NCBI GenBank assembly: GCA_963920665.1
Contig: OY987263.1
Location: 25,408,547 to 25,472,546 of the forward strand
DNA length: 64,000 nucleotides
Direction: 5' to 3'
Source: Straminergon stramineum
Taxonomy: Eukaryota; Streptophyta; Bryopsida; Hypnales; Calliergonaceae
Part shown: in pieces, positions 23,801 through 35,480 of the stretch
How positions within the stretch are numbered: position 1 is the stretch's first letter
Layout: each line of letters opens with the position of its first letter
Notes under the pieces: model-generated
What the model saw: the letters and a program-made list of their open reading frames with translations, nothing else
What the model was told of the DNA's origin: nothing
Databases searched by the model: none
Made by a program: the position numbers and the translations under genes

Positions 23801-24575
23801 TTGTTTTGGCAAAAGAACAACAAATAGACGAATATGTGCATTCACATTGTAAGGAGACACCCTTGAGTAACTAATGCTTAATTTTTTGAATGATAATGCA
23901 ATATTAACTAAATACATTATCAAAAGATTTGAGAATTCAATACAAATAAGTAATTTTATATTTATTACATTAAAAACTACCGTATACCAAAATTGAACAA
24001 ATTTTAATGGATTTCTATACTAAAAAAAGATTCAATAAACATGGATGTAACATGTGCTTTAGAAACCAAAAAATAATAGATTTTTAAGATTGAAAAACTG
24101 AAATCTATATGATATGAAGAATTGTTAACCCACAAACTCTTAATTTGTCTTTAGTATGTGGCACATGGAGATCCTTGTACTGTGGATGCACCAATATTTC
24201 AAATTTTCTTAGATCAATTCAATATTGAAGAATGAAAATATATTGCAAGTAGTACAAAAAATTATACATATTCCCATGAATCTAAAAGAGGGTGAGATTT
24301 GACAAAAATTACGTATCTTTTGTCAAAAAAGTTCACATGTCATATTAGAATTGGTTTTGGGTGATGTGGACCCTCAAAATTTGACATGGAATTCAATTTC
24401 AATACTTCCAAACTAAATTCAACCTCTCTGAATGATATGGGCAATAGAAGAAACTATTCTTGTCCCTTTCAATCCTATATTAGCCTATAGAGTCCTTGTT
24501 TGTCAACAATTCTTCCAAAATAATCATTAATTATGAGATATGCAACTATAATTCCAACAATATCCCATATCAGCA
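20850..24575. other. Spacer with a short GGGAA microsatellite
   Basis: Mostly AT-rich and without a supported gene. A patch of higher GC at about 21440-21760 holds (AAGGG)n at 21506-21533 and overlapping open frames created by that repeat. The block at 20990-21190 resembles 14985-15200. The rest has stops in all frames. Confidence 0.5.
21506..21533. repeat. (AAGGG)n microsatellite
   Basis: Five tandem pentamers plus part of a sixth. The unit keeps several frames open locally, which accounts for the EGKGREGK-like translations. Confidence 0.9.
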
Positions 24576-24580
24576 TTTAA

Positions 24581-24820
24581 CCCCTAAGCATCCCAACGCC
24601 TCAAATTTGGCCTTCCAAAATTGAAAGATTGCCTTGTGTGACTATTATGACTTTTTTAACAATACCAAGAAATCTTTGTCCATTTCCCCAAAGCTTTGGG
24701 CCTTTCTCCACTACTGTTCAATATGGTCAATTTATGTGGAACTTGTTTTGGGTAACAATTTTATTGGAATGAGTTCAAAAGGGTTTAGATTTCGATAAGC
24801 ATGTATTGGGCACTCAAGGG
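24581..24820. mobile_element. TTAA-flanked element (240 bp)
   Basis: TTAA lies at 24577-24580 and 24821-24824. The left end is CCCCTAAGCATCCC; the right end GGGCACTCAAGGG is a weaker inverted match. It abuts the left edge of the second long-repeat array. Confidence 0.6.
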
Positions 24821-24839
24821 TTAAGTTCAATATTATCTA

Positions 24840-25213
24840 ATAAATAATTAACTCAAATCTTGCGACTTAGTGATGGATTGTTTGTCACTCACCCCCCAAA
24901 ATTAGGGCAGTTTGCCATAAACATCTAATATTATGGGTTCTTTTCAATGTTCAATGTCAAACAAGAGGTGGCGTTGCGATATAGAATGCAAACCAAATCA
25001 TTCTTGAAGTTTGTAAGAGTTGGAGGAGTAAATTTTGTACTATTAAACTAATTATCAAGGTGACACTATCCAATAAATTCCAAGTCTATATATTGCTTTT
25101 GAATGTGGTGGAGCCATGGAGGTTGATAGTGTTGATTGTCTTCTCCATGTCTATTCAACCTTTATTTTGGCATTTTCAAATTGTCATTTATATGGTAGTT
25201 ATTTTTGTCTTAA
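24840..25213. repeat. Long dispersed repeat, array 2, first unit (left part)
   Basis: It starts with GATGGATTGTTTGTCACTCAC near 24872 and continues with ATGGGTTCTTTTCAATG, the same order as at 6606-7050. It is interrupted at 25213 by a TTAA-flanked insertion and resumes at 26154. Confidence 0.75.
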
Positions 25214-26153
25214 CCCCTAAATGCCCAAATTGCATTTTTTGGCAACATAGCAATTCGGGGGAGCTGACTACAAAGGGAGGTTTTATTCTTTTTCTTTGAA
25301 AATTTCACACAACATGTGCACAAGGAGTAGCTTTAAGGCCCAACAATTTTCATAAATTTTGATTACATGGTTCAAAAGTCATTGTATGATATGTCATTTT
25401 CATTGCTCAACGGGCAGCCCAAGCAACCCCACAAAAGTTATTTGAAGTTACTTTTTTAAGAAATAAAATTTTGAAATTGTTTTTCTAGATTTATATATAC
25501 ATGTAAAGCTTTGTATCATTCCATTTTGATTCATGAGATGAAAGTTATGAGGAATTTTAGTTTGTGGGTAGTTATAGATTCTCTATTCTAAGATAAACTT
25601 TGAAATCCTTTATTTAACTCAATTTTCAATATTTTTGGAAAAAAATAAAATCATAGGATGTAGATTGTTAACTACAACATTACAACCATTGAGATTGGCA
25701 TTTTTCAATTCCATAATTAAATTCTTAATAATTTAGTCATTTGAATCATTCTCTAGTTCTTTCTACTTACTATTTTTTTCCTATTTGATGTACAATTCCA
25801 AATGATCTGAATTTTTTCAAGCATGTAGCCAACTTGCCTTAAAAAAAATGAATCCAAAGAAGCACCACCATTTCAGAATTTTTTTTCATACAAATGTAAC
25901 CTTGTGAAGTGCAATTGCTTATTTTTTTTGCAGGGCCAAAAAAAGGATTTTTGTCCATTCAAATGCTAATATCTTACAATCTACATGGCAGAAATTTCTG
26001 AATTTTTTCCACGTCTTCTCAAACCAATGTACTACAAGATCCTATGGTTTCATGTGTCCAGAAATGTGTTTTTTTCTAAAATTTGGTACTTGTACTAGAA
26101 ATGGCACTTTGGAAGCATTTTTGGTGAAAACATAGTCAGAATTCATTTAGGGG
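25214..26153. mobile_element. TTAA-flanked insertion (940 bp) with empty-site evidence
   Basis: TTAA lies at 25210-25213 and 26154-26157, with ends CCCCTAAATGC and CATTTAGGGG. The host repeat is interrupted between TTTTTGTCTTAA and TTAATTGTTGATTGCAACC. Sister units (near 7040 and 30115) read TTTGTCTTAATCGTAGATTGC or close to it, a single TTAA at the same place, so TTAA is a true target duplication. An inverted relative is at 16500-17422. There is no transposase frame. Confidence 0.85.
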
Positions 26154-26157
26154 TTAA

Positions 26158-27278
26158 TTGTTGATTGCAACCCTAGATTTCTTTTCCAAGTATATTGGCA
26201 TGTGTGTGCCCAAGAATCCATGGCTTAAAAAAGTTGGGACTTTAAGCAACTAGGAGGTCCTACTGGATGAGATTGAAGAATCAACTTTTTGTTCAATTTA
26301 CATCAAGCTAGATATTGTTGGCCATGACCTTTACAACTATTGTGATAGTTATCTTGAATATAGATTGCAAGTTTAGATTCTCTTCCAAGTGTCTTGATTT
26401 GTGGGCCCAAAAATCTAAGAAATAAGAAGATGGGGACTTCAACCATCAAGAGATCCCACTAGTCAAATCCAGAGCAGTTTTCATGAAGCCAAATATATTG
26501 GTCATGACCTTTCCAATTGTTTGTGACAGCTATTTTGTCTTGAATGTAGATTACAACATGTGATTCCTCTTTCAAGCTTGAGACTTTAAGCAATCAAGAG
26601 ATTCCATAATTGTTGAGAACAAAAGAACTCAATCATGCTTAGTTTACATCAAGCCAAATATAGGCTATGACCTTTGCAATTGTTTGTGAAAATGAAATTT
26701 ATTTGAAAGCCTAAATGGAAGATTTGGATATTTTTTTTTCCTTTTAAGAAATTCCTCTTGTAGAAAGTTTGATGTTTCCAAAATTTGAAAGGTCACAATT
26801 TAAAGCAATAAAAAGATCTTGTTAAATGAGAACAAAGGCCCAATCATATTACAAGAAGCAAGAAAAGGGCCATAGTCTTTAAAAATTCATATGGATGAAA
26901 GTCCACTAGAAGTCCTAACATCAAGTGTGGATATTATTGAAGCTCTTTTAGGAGATATTTTTAATATAAAATTCAAATTTCTCAAAGTCTTGGACTTTTT
27001 TTATTCAAGAAATATTCAATTTAAAAATAATTTAATTTTTCATTTAAAAATTGAAGATAAAAAATTCAATTCTTAACATATATATTAAAATTAATTTTAG
27101 GGATGATTTGTGTTATTCAAATATTGTGATAATCACCTTGTGATGGGTCATATTCTTCTTAGTTTGGATTACAAGAAAATTTTGGATTTCCAACACCCTT
27201 ATTTTGTAATATAAGTGCCATATTTACAATGGGCAATGGGGACAATTTTCAAACCAAAATCAATTGGGATTTATTGAT
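26158..27278. repeat. Long dispersed repeat, array 2, first unit (middle)
   Basis: Internal ~200-bp blocks recur near 26165, 26350 and 26540, each with the TAGATTGCAA / AAGAGAT / CATCAAG landmarks. A fourth block with AGAAAGTTTGATGTTTCC is near 26760. It is interrupted at 27279 by a CACTA-type element. Confidence 0.75.
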
Positions 27279-27515
27279 CACTACAAGAAAAAGGGGTGTT
27301 TTAAGTGAGTTTTTAAGTATAGTCCTACACATAAGATTTTAAGTAATTAGTAATGACCTTCAAGGAGATTTTCAATAAGAATTTACTAGAAATACATGTG
27401 TTTCTAGTAAATTCTTACTGAAAATCTCCTTAAAGGTCATTACTAATTACTTAAAATCTTATGTCTAGGACTATGTTTAAGAACTCACTTAAAAACACCC
27501 CTTTTTTTTGTAGTG
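27279..27515. mobile_element. CACTA-type miniature element, copy 1
   Basis: The ends are CACTACAAGAAAAAGGGG and CCCCTTTTTTTTGTAGTG. GAT flanks both sides (27276-27278 and 27516-27518), the 3-bp duplication expected of the CACTA (En/Spm) superfamily. The arms pair along nearly the whole 237 bp, giving a long hairpin. A second copy, highly similar by eye, is at 32354-32579. Confidence 0.88.
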
Positions 27516-28501
27516 GATGTGTCCTCTAAAATAATTGGTATAAGGTAAAATAATCAAAAACATTCTATTATGACATTGGTCTATATTGTAGTTCACAACT
27601 CCAAAGATTATAGTAAAAAGTATGGGAAAAGGACACTCCCAAAGAGTTTTTGAGTCACTTGGACTTTGAATAGTCACTTGCACCAATAAAAATTGCCATA
27701 GGTTATTAAATGCAACCAATGAAAAGTTGAAGAACTTAAATTGATATGTATATTTTTTTATGAAATAAAAAAGAATAATGAATTAATAATAAGTGTGAAT
27801 ATAAGAAGAGTATATGGCATGTCAATTAGAAAAACCAAATTAATTTGATAGTAATGTTTAACAAAGTGGCTACAAATTAGGGCTACACAAAAATAAGTGT
27901 AGATATTGCAATGACAAAATGAAATTTTGAAGAATGGAGTTCAATTTATATATTTTTCAAGTTGTGTAGAATTTCTTTTGAAGTTTGAAGTAAAAATGAG
28001 GTAGCGTACCTTCTATTCTTCTTAAGTAAAACAATGCTCAAAATAACATTCACATGCTTTAATTGAATTCCATACAACTCATGAATGGATAATCAATTCT
28101 TTAGTGACTCATTTATTTCATATACTCTCCACACTTTTTAAAAGAACGATTTCATATAATGAACACCGTTCAATCTACTTGTAACACCACAAATTACTGA
28201 TGCACAAAAAATATCCTAAATAAGTGAGTTACCGTATGATGAAAGAATAAATACTATAGTATTAGCTTAAAAATAAATCACCCTTACTAATAACATCACG
28301 TATTCAAAAAATATCAACTCAATATTTACAATGTATATCCATATGAATTAATTCATGTTAAAAATAACAAAATGATTCATTAAAGAAAAAAAAAGTCCCT
28401 ATCTAGTTCCATAAAGGAAGGCAATTTAACAGAATGGATAGCAATTTTTGTGTTTAGGAGGACAATAAGTTCTTGGGTGTGCTTGTTTCACTAGGGAATA
28501 T
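27516..28501. repeat. Long dispersed repeat, array 2, terminal module of first unit
   Basis: Contains GGTAAAATAATCAAAAACATTC near 27545 (parallel to 7827), the TTAA site at about 27828-27831 that is empty here but occupied at 10604-11959, and the terminal module 27850-28490 ending CAATAAGTTCTTGGGTG...CACTAGGGAATA. Confidence 0.75.
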
Positions 28502-29729
28502 GGAAGTCTATTTGGTGAGCCTTGGAGCGTGAGCCTAAGAGTTTGAGAGCCTATGAGTTTCAAATTTTATAAGGTGTTTAGTATGTTGTTTAGATTTTGG
28601 AACTATGACTGAGATTTAGAAATTTAGGATCTTTATCACAAGAAATGAACATAAGAGGATAAGTCAATTGGTCTAATTTAGGGTTGAGACACTCCAAATG
28701 TTTTCCAAATACCTAGTCTACACACCCTATCAATTCTTTATTTGTTTCCCTAAGTCTCAATTGCGACTCCATCACCCCAAGAGATTCAAAGACCCCTCTT
28801 AACACCCAGAGTGTCCTTTGGATGTTTGGGGTTTGGAACTCAAAAAAACATTTCAAGTTTTTTTCTCACAACTTCATCAACTTCAAGAGGCACCGAGAGG
28901 GGTCTAGGGTTTGGGGACTCTCAATTTTATTTTATTTTATGTCCAAATTTTCATTTTAAATTTTAAATTCTTTTGGTCACAATTCCATCATCCTCATAAA
29001 ACCTTCTTAGTACCAAGTGGTCCCTTAGTGGGTCTAGGGTCTAGGACTCTCAAATAATTTTTCACCCCTAACTCTATCCCCCCCCCCATCCCTCTTAGTA
29101 CCAAAAGACCCCCTTTGTGAAATTTGAGGTTTGCAACTCTCAAAACTATTTTTAGCTCTTATTTTGTCATAAATTGAAAGGCCCTTTACAGGTACAAGGG
29201 TTTCAAACTTCTAAAAAGAAAATTTTCAACTTTATTTTCTATTTGTGTGGGTGTCATGACTCTATCACCCCTAAAAAAACATATAGGTATTGAGAAGCCC
29301 CTTGGAGGTTTGGGGGTTTGGAACTCTCTAAAAATTTGTGCGTGTCATGGGAGTGGTGCCTACCACATGAGCTCTCCATCACCTATCCAAAATATTTTTT
29401 TTTCCTTGGAATTCCTTCAGGAGCTTGAGCTTGAACAAATATTTTCACAAAAAGAAAAAAATGAGGCTTGAGGTGGCTTAAAATTGACACCTTCCAATGC
29501 GCCAAGACAAGCACGAAAGGTGTGTTGGCCATGCTCCCATGGTAATAGGTCTACAGTCATAGGCTTGAAATTTTACTATTACTAGTAAAATTTTGAAATG
29601 TCTGTGCTTTTCACTCTATTAGCATCAAAAATTCATATTTTTTTAGTCGATGCTTTGGGCTCACAAAACATACGCTTGATCGCAGTTCTTAAGCTTTCAT
29701 TTTTAGGCTAACAAACTACAGTCATTATT
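28502..29729. mobile_element. hAT/Mutator-like non-autonomous insertion (1.23 kb)
   Basis: The repeat array is interrupted after GGGAATAT (28494-28501) and resumes at GGGAAATAT (29730-29738), an 8-9 bp near-duplication. The ends AAGTCTATTTGGTGAGCCT and AGGCTAACAAACTACAGTC are loosely inverted. The interior has repeated phrases (GTCTAGGGTTTGG, GGAACTCTC) and stops in all frames. hAT (8 bp) and Mutator (9 bp) cannot be separated here. Confidence 0.6.
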
Positions 29730-29738
29730 GGGAAATAT

Positions 29739-30775
29739 TTAGAGAGACATGAATACAAAGGCCCAAATTTGGTAGAGAGTGCGATGGATTGTCTATCACT
29801 CACAAAAAAGAAACTAGGGTAGTTTGTTGTAAACATGGCTAATATCATGGGGGTTTTTAACCTTTGACCTCATACAAGAGGTGTAGCCGTGATAAAGAAT
29901 GTCAACTAAATCATTCTTGAAGTTTGTGACAAATTGGAGAAGTGAATATTGTACTACTAAACTAGTTACCAAGGTGATAGTATCTAATAAATTCCAAGTC
30001 TAGCTTTTCAATGTGGTGGGTGTTGTAGTATTGATTGTTTTTTCTATGTCTATTCAACCTTTTGTTTGGCACTTTCAAATTGTTGTTTTGTATGGTAGTT
30101 CCTCTTTTTTTTGCCTTAATCGTAAATTGCAACCCCTAGATTTCACCACCAAGTATTTTGGCATGTGTGCCCATGAATCCATCACTTAAAAAGTTTGGGA
30201 CTTCAAGCAACATAAATATCCTAGTGGTTGAGAACAAAGGGTCTAATCTTGTTCAATTTACATCAACGTAGGTATCGGCTATAACCACCTTTGCAACTGT
30301 CTTGGATAGCTATTTATATCTTGGCAAGAGATTTCAATTTTAGATACTATTCCGAGTCTTTTGGCATGTGTGCCCCAAAATCTAAGAATTATAAAGGTAG
30401 GACTTTAAGCAATCAAGAGATTCCATTGGCTAAGAGCAAAAGGCCAAATCATGAGTAGTTTAATATATTAGACTAGATATATTGATCATGACCATTTTGG
30501 TTGTTTGTAATAGCTATTTTTGTCTTGAATGTACATGGCAACTTCTAATTTCTCTTCTAAGATTGAGACTTTAAACACCAAAGAAATCCCATTGGTCAAG
30601 AACAAAAAACTCAATTATGTTTAATTCACATCAAGCTAGATATGAGCTATGACCTTTGCAATTGTTTGCTTGAAAGACTAGGTGGAAGATTTGGATATTG
30701 TTTATGTCCTTTTAAAGAATATTTATTTAGAAAGTTGGTGTTTCCAAATTTGAAAGGTCATGACTTAAGCTATGT
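29739..30775. repeat. Long dispersed repeat, array 2, second unit (truncated)
   Basis: It begins TTAGAGAGACATGAATAC, continues through AGAGTGCGATGGATTGTC (29776) and the internal blocks near 30120, 30330 and 30530, and is cut off after AAATTTGAAAGGTCATGACTT near 30765. Confidence 0.72.
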
Positions 30776-30779
30776 CAAC

Positions 30780-32350
30780 AAGTTGTTGTAAACTTTGGAA
30801 TTGCTTTGCATGGTATAATGGCTAGTTGAATTGATGTTCTATTCTAAGTTTCCAATTGTGAAGTCCGTCCAATTTAGTTAGATCCCACCAATAGTCAGTT
30901 AGTTTCACTCTTTGATTTCATTTACTAGTTAGAATGTTGGACATGGGTGTCCTATAATTCAGATATCATCTTGATTTTTAATCTTGATATTCTAATCCCA
31001 AACTAGGCTAGTTTCAATTTATCATACTAACTTTGATACTAGTGTTGCCATAGTAACATTTGATTGAAGTACCATAGTTGTTGAACAATCTTGGAGGCTT
31101 TAATTTTTTGAACCTCATACCATTACCAAGAGAACAATTCAAAATGTTGCAAGAGCATCATTAATATAGTTTAAGAACCTAGAATATATTAGTAGCTACA
31201 ATAGTGGTTTCAAGTACAATTGTTGCAATCTCATTAATTCCAATCAATGTAGGAGAATTGCATTAAGTAAAATTAATTTTTGTAATGCTTGAGATTCTAA
31301 AGAAGTATAAGATCATGAAGTTCAATCATTTTTGTAGTATTGTGTTAGATTCTTGAGCTATATATAAAACAACCATAATTTTTGTAGTTCGTTCATGTAC
31401 AAGCTTAAGTACTAGCACACATGCATAAAAAATATCCATTGACCATTCAACAATTGGGCTAATACCATTGGACATACCAATTTGGTATTGCAATTTCCCA
31501 AAGTTGAAACTCATAACAATGCATTGATGGCCACAAGGCATTTGTAATTTTATTCATACCTTTATTTGTTGTTCAAATATATTTGGGAATCAATAACCTC
31601 AAGCTCAATGAAACCCTTTGAAATTGAATATCATTATCCATCTAGTATCTCCCAAAGCCAACCCACGCTTAACATTGATTAGAACCAATCAATATAATAA
31701 AGATCCAATCCTTGACATACTTATTGGGCTCTTAGAATAACTTGTGGACTAATAAAGTGACATGATGGCACATGATAAATTTGTTATAAAGTGAATGGAC
31801 CTATTGTAGATACATATTAGAATAAGTTAATTGTGAATAAAATTGTACTAGTGTCTTTAAATAAAAGACATAAACCACTAGTACAATTTTGCCAATATTA
31901 GGCTTGTTAACATCCATATCCACATTAGACCTATTTATTTTAGTAATTTGATTGAACACTTCATGATCTATATTTGAAAATAGATTGTTGATTATTTGAG
32001 ATTTAAAATTATCAAAAAAAGTAGAATAAATTTACAATTTCGGAGAAAAAACCCATCATATTACAAGACCTTGATTTTACTAAATGTATTCAATAGGATT
32101 TCAATCTATAAAAATAAGGCTTTGCATTGCTTTTCACATTTGCTGATTATTATGTAAGTAAGAAATATCAATTCTTGTTTATTATTTATCTCTAAAAAAA
32201 TTTCATTGGCATCAACAAAGGAAGAGACATTGCAAACACACAAACACATACACACTATTTATTTATTATTTTTCCCTTCCTTGACCATTGACTACAGTTA
32301 TATATTTCAATCCACATAAATCCTTTTTGATACAAATATAATTGAATAAA
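30780..32350. other. AT-rich spacer
   Basis: No gene supported. The minus-strand open frame at 31326-31541 lacks a recognisable domain. A hairpin at 31839-31890 is the only clear structure. Confidence 0.5.
31839..31890. repeat. Perfect 15-bp hairpin with inner stem
   Basis: AAAATTGTACTAGTG (31839-31853) pairs perfectly with CACTAGTACAATTTT (31876-31890). The enclosed sequence also contains GTCTTT and AAAGAC, extending the fold. Confidence 0.75.
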
Positions 32351-32353
32351 TTA

Positions 32354-32579
32354 CACTACAAGAAAAAGGGGTGTTTTAAGTGAGTTATTAAGTATAGTCC
32401 TAGACATAATATTTTAAGTAATGACCTTTAAGGAGATTTTCAGTAAGAATTTACTAAAAATACATGTGTTTCTAATAAATTCTTATTGAAAATCTCTTTA
32501 AAGGTCATTACCAATTACTTTAAATCTTATGTCTAGGACTATACTTAAAAACTCACTTAAAACACCCCTTTCTCTTGTA
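32354..32579. mobile_element. CACTA-type miniature element, copy 2
   Basis: It begins CACTACAAGAAAAAGGGG and follows copy 1 (27279-27515) closely across its whole length, including the central CATGTGTTTCTA. The right end is damaged: CTCTTGTAC in place of the expected TTGTAGTG. A few short deletions in each arm distinguish it from copy 1. Confidence 0.82.
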
Positions 32580-34350
32580 CTAATTAATACAAATGTTTTT
32601 TCTTTTGTATTGTTTGTCATATTAATGATGTAGATTGCTATTATTCGAAACTATCATTTAAAATTTTATCAAGTTAGCATAATTCTTTTTCATTCCTTTG
32701 CTTATTTTAAAATCAAACCTAGTTTGATTTATACTTGACTCTAGAATTCTAATATATAGGTTTTCTTTTATATAAACAAACTTCATGTTTTTAAAACTTG
32801 TGCTGGGTGCAATCTATAGTTATTAAAGATCATTAAATTTTGAATTGAAGAGATCTATTAGGAGACATTATTTAGACTTATATATTTTTTAATATATTGT
32901 ATTGGTACTTCATAAAAGTCATTCTTCATTGTGTATATGTTATTTGAAATTTGTTTGCTCGAATTATAAAATATTCACTTAAACTTAAAATTTCTTCAAT
33001 TTATTTTAGTTTTGAAACTCACATCAACAATGGAGTAGTTAATAAGACTAGATTTAGATGGATAAAAATAAATGAAAATGATCCTTAGTATACAATCACT
33101 TAGCTATGGAAAAAAAATTTTACATATGCTAGATGGTTGGCTTTATGAATGGTCAATGTGAATAAAAAATATGAAAAACTTGTAAGATTCTTAATTTAGA
33201 TTGGTCATTAGTCAAAGTAGGAGAATATATTTGTGCTAAGTGACTATTTGTATCACTTTGTAGCCACTAAGGTAGAACACACCATTCTAGTCTAGATTCC
33301 CATTCCAAACATCTACGAAAAAACCCATTCCAAATTGTTTCTATTAAAAAATAAGAAATACAAATGAAGGGAAAAATTGTTGGCTTTGGGGAGTTCATTG
33401 TATAGAATGAGGATAACATGTCTCTAGAATGGACACAATCTTTTGCCTTAGTTACACATTGTCATTGATGCAAATTAATTCATTTTGACAATAGACATAT
33501 GTATTTGGTATAGAGGTCATTATGGACGAAATTGGGTATGGTTTACTAAAAGCCCTACAATAGCTCTTTGGTCATGCTAATATACATGTCTCATAGCTTT
33601 CATGAGAAGCCCAAGGCAATGCCCTTCTACAAAATTTTAAGAAATTCACATGAAGTTGGAAATTTATGCTTTTGATTTTAACATAGTTTCTTATTGCTTG
33701 TGAACCATTGAATTTTACTCACACATTTCCTAGATAGGAGTATCATATTGCACTAGTTTTCAATCTACCCATAATGAAGTAGTTTACACGAATGTATCAA
33801 ATAGTGTACATATGAAAGCTTGAAATATCATTTGCTTGCTAATCTTATGATTTTAAATATGTACAAGCCTCGTGGAATTATAGAATAAGGTAGTTTGCTC
33901 TTAAAGTGACCATTTAAGGGCTGGTCTGCTTTTTTCATGGGCATTTGTGGACGAAGATATTTTTGGTTTATTTTTCAGAGAAAGAAAAATACATGTGGTT
34001 TAGAACACAAGTGGTTTTGTATTTTTCCAAGTATTTTTGAATTACTTATGAATTTTCAAAAATTACTGTCCTGGGCACCTATTTATGATAGTAGATTTGG
34101 CAAAACACATACACATGTAGTTTATAATGAGAGATGGGAAAACCAAGAACAAACATGCAAACTTGCAATAAATAACAAACCGTGGTCCAAAATGCAACCA
34201 TGCTTGTGTCAAATTAAATTCATATATTTTTCATTCATGAAAAAGTGGTTGGCTTGCTAAAGTTGACTTTAAATCAATTTAATTTCAAGAATGTTCACTA
34301 ATGAGTACATTTAAAATTGGATTGAATCACATGCTTGAACCATCTATATT
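32580..34350. other. AT-rich spacer
   Basis: Stops in all frames apart from short AT-biased open stretches such as 33937-34260, which has no recognisable motif. No RNA gene or repeat boundary that I can support. Confidence 0.5.
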
Positions 34351-34363
34351 CAAACCTTAAAGG

Positions 34364-34450
34364 CCCCGGCCAGGCCACTTGTGGCTGGCCGGTATGTATT
34401 TTTCCCTGTGCAATGAAATCTCCGTTTCATTTGTGTCAAAAAAAAAAAAA
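34364..34450 (+). mobile_element. 5'-truncated SINE/LINE tail with target duplication
   Basis: ACCTTAAAGG occurs immediately before (34354-34363) and immediately after (34451-34460) an 87-bp GC-richer insert ending in 13 A. The insert has GGCTGGCCGG, then a T-rich stretch, then GCAATGAAATC and TTTCATTTGTGTC before the A tail. A direct repeat plus poly-A is the signature of target-primed reverse transcription. A degraded relative without the A tail is at 34817-34878. Confidence 0.8.
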
Positions 34451-34816
34451 ACCTTAAAGGGATTTCTTATAGATTTTAATGTGCACCCTTTTTATCCTTC
34501 CTTCCTTCATTAAATATGAACTAACAATTGAAGGGCCAATAAATGTCCATTTTTTATTGAAATCTAGGGTTGATTTGAAGAAGGTGGTCGATTTAAGAGC
34601 ATACTACTATACCCATTGCAATCCCTAAGGTGCCACCCTCTCGAGATTCCTAAAACATCAATATCATAAGGTTGGTCTGCCCTACATCGACTTTGTTTTC
34701 AAATCGCATTAGCTGTGATACATTTGTGTTGTCTGCTTCATGGGCAGTTCCAGTGCCCATTGTGCAAACATTTTGGCTTTGGAACTTTGTACTTTGAACA
34801 CTAACATTTTCACGCA

Positions 34817-34878
34817 CACGGTGGCTGGGCACTTGTATTTTTTTCCCCTTGCAGTGAAGGTTATTCTTTATTTGTGTC
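34817..34878 (+). mobile_element. Degraded relative of the poly-A retroposon
   Basis: GTGGCTGGGCACTTGTATTT, CTTGCAGTGAAGG and TTTATTTGTGTCCC parallel the insert at 34364-34450 in order and spacing. It is followed by a C-rich tract (34879-34912) rather than poly-A. No target duplication is visible. Confidence 0.5.
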
Positions 34879-34912
34879 CCTTCCCCCCCCCAAACCCACC
34901 CCCCACCCACCC
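34879..34912. repeat. C-rich tract
   Basis: Runs of C broken by A triplets or single A. It could form a G-quadruplex on the minus strand. Confidence 0.8.
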
Positions 34913-35094
34913 CATCAATCTCGTTCAACAAGAATTTTACAACCCACTGTTTTAAGTTATGTGGTTGCCAATCCATGATAACTTATTAAATGCTTCAACA
35001 AACACATGATCATTTGCATACCATATCTATTGCACACTTACTCTCTCTTCCACCTTGCTCTCGACTTTTACGCATAACTTAAGGGAGCCCCACC

Positions 35095-35370
35095 TAATTT
35101 CAATTGCTTTCTAAAATTGACTAGTCTAGATTCTTGCCCCAAATGTATTCCCACTATTCATAAGAGTTGATGGTTGGTATTAGAAACACCTATTTTCAAT
35201 ACTTGGAAAATCTGTAGTTTATTCATACACTGTCCAAAAAATGCATTCAAAGAGAATCTAAAATCCCCTCATGACTACCAACAAGATCCCACAAAAAACT
35301 TGCCAATATAATAATGGGAATAATGTTGAATTGCTTATTTGTGTGATTTTAGGTGTAGTTATTGTACCTT
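35095..35370. mobile_element. TAACTACACC-family element, diverged copy
   Basis: Parallels 63420-63691 and 41761-42007 in order: CTAATTTCAA, AATGTATTCCCACTATTCAT, GTCCAAAAAATGCATTCAAAG, TGACTACCAACAAGA and AGGTGTAGTTA at the right. The left end is eroded. Confidence 0.55.
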
Positions 35371-35480
35371 GCTTGCAATTTTTTTGAAAATCTTAGGTTA
35401 CAGATGAAAACTCTCACTGAGTTAGGTTGATTGGAACTGCCACATACCGCTCCTTGCGACACAATTACCTTACACACAAA

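Noticed and set aside
31326..31541. Minus-strand frame considered as a retrotransposon fragment
   Set aside because: No conserved reverse transcriptase, RNase H or integrase motif could be placed.
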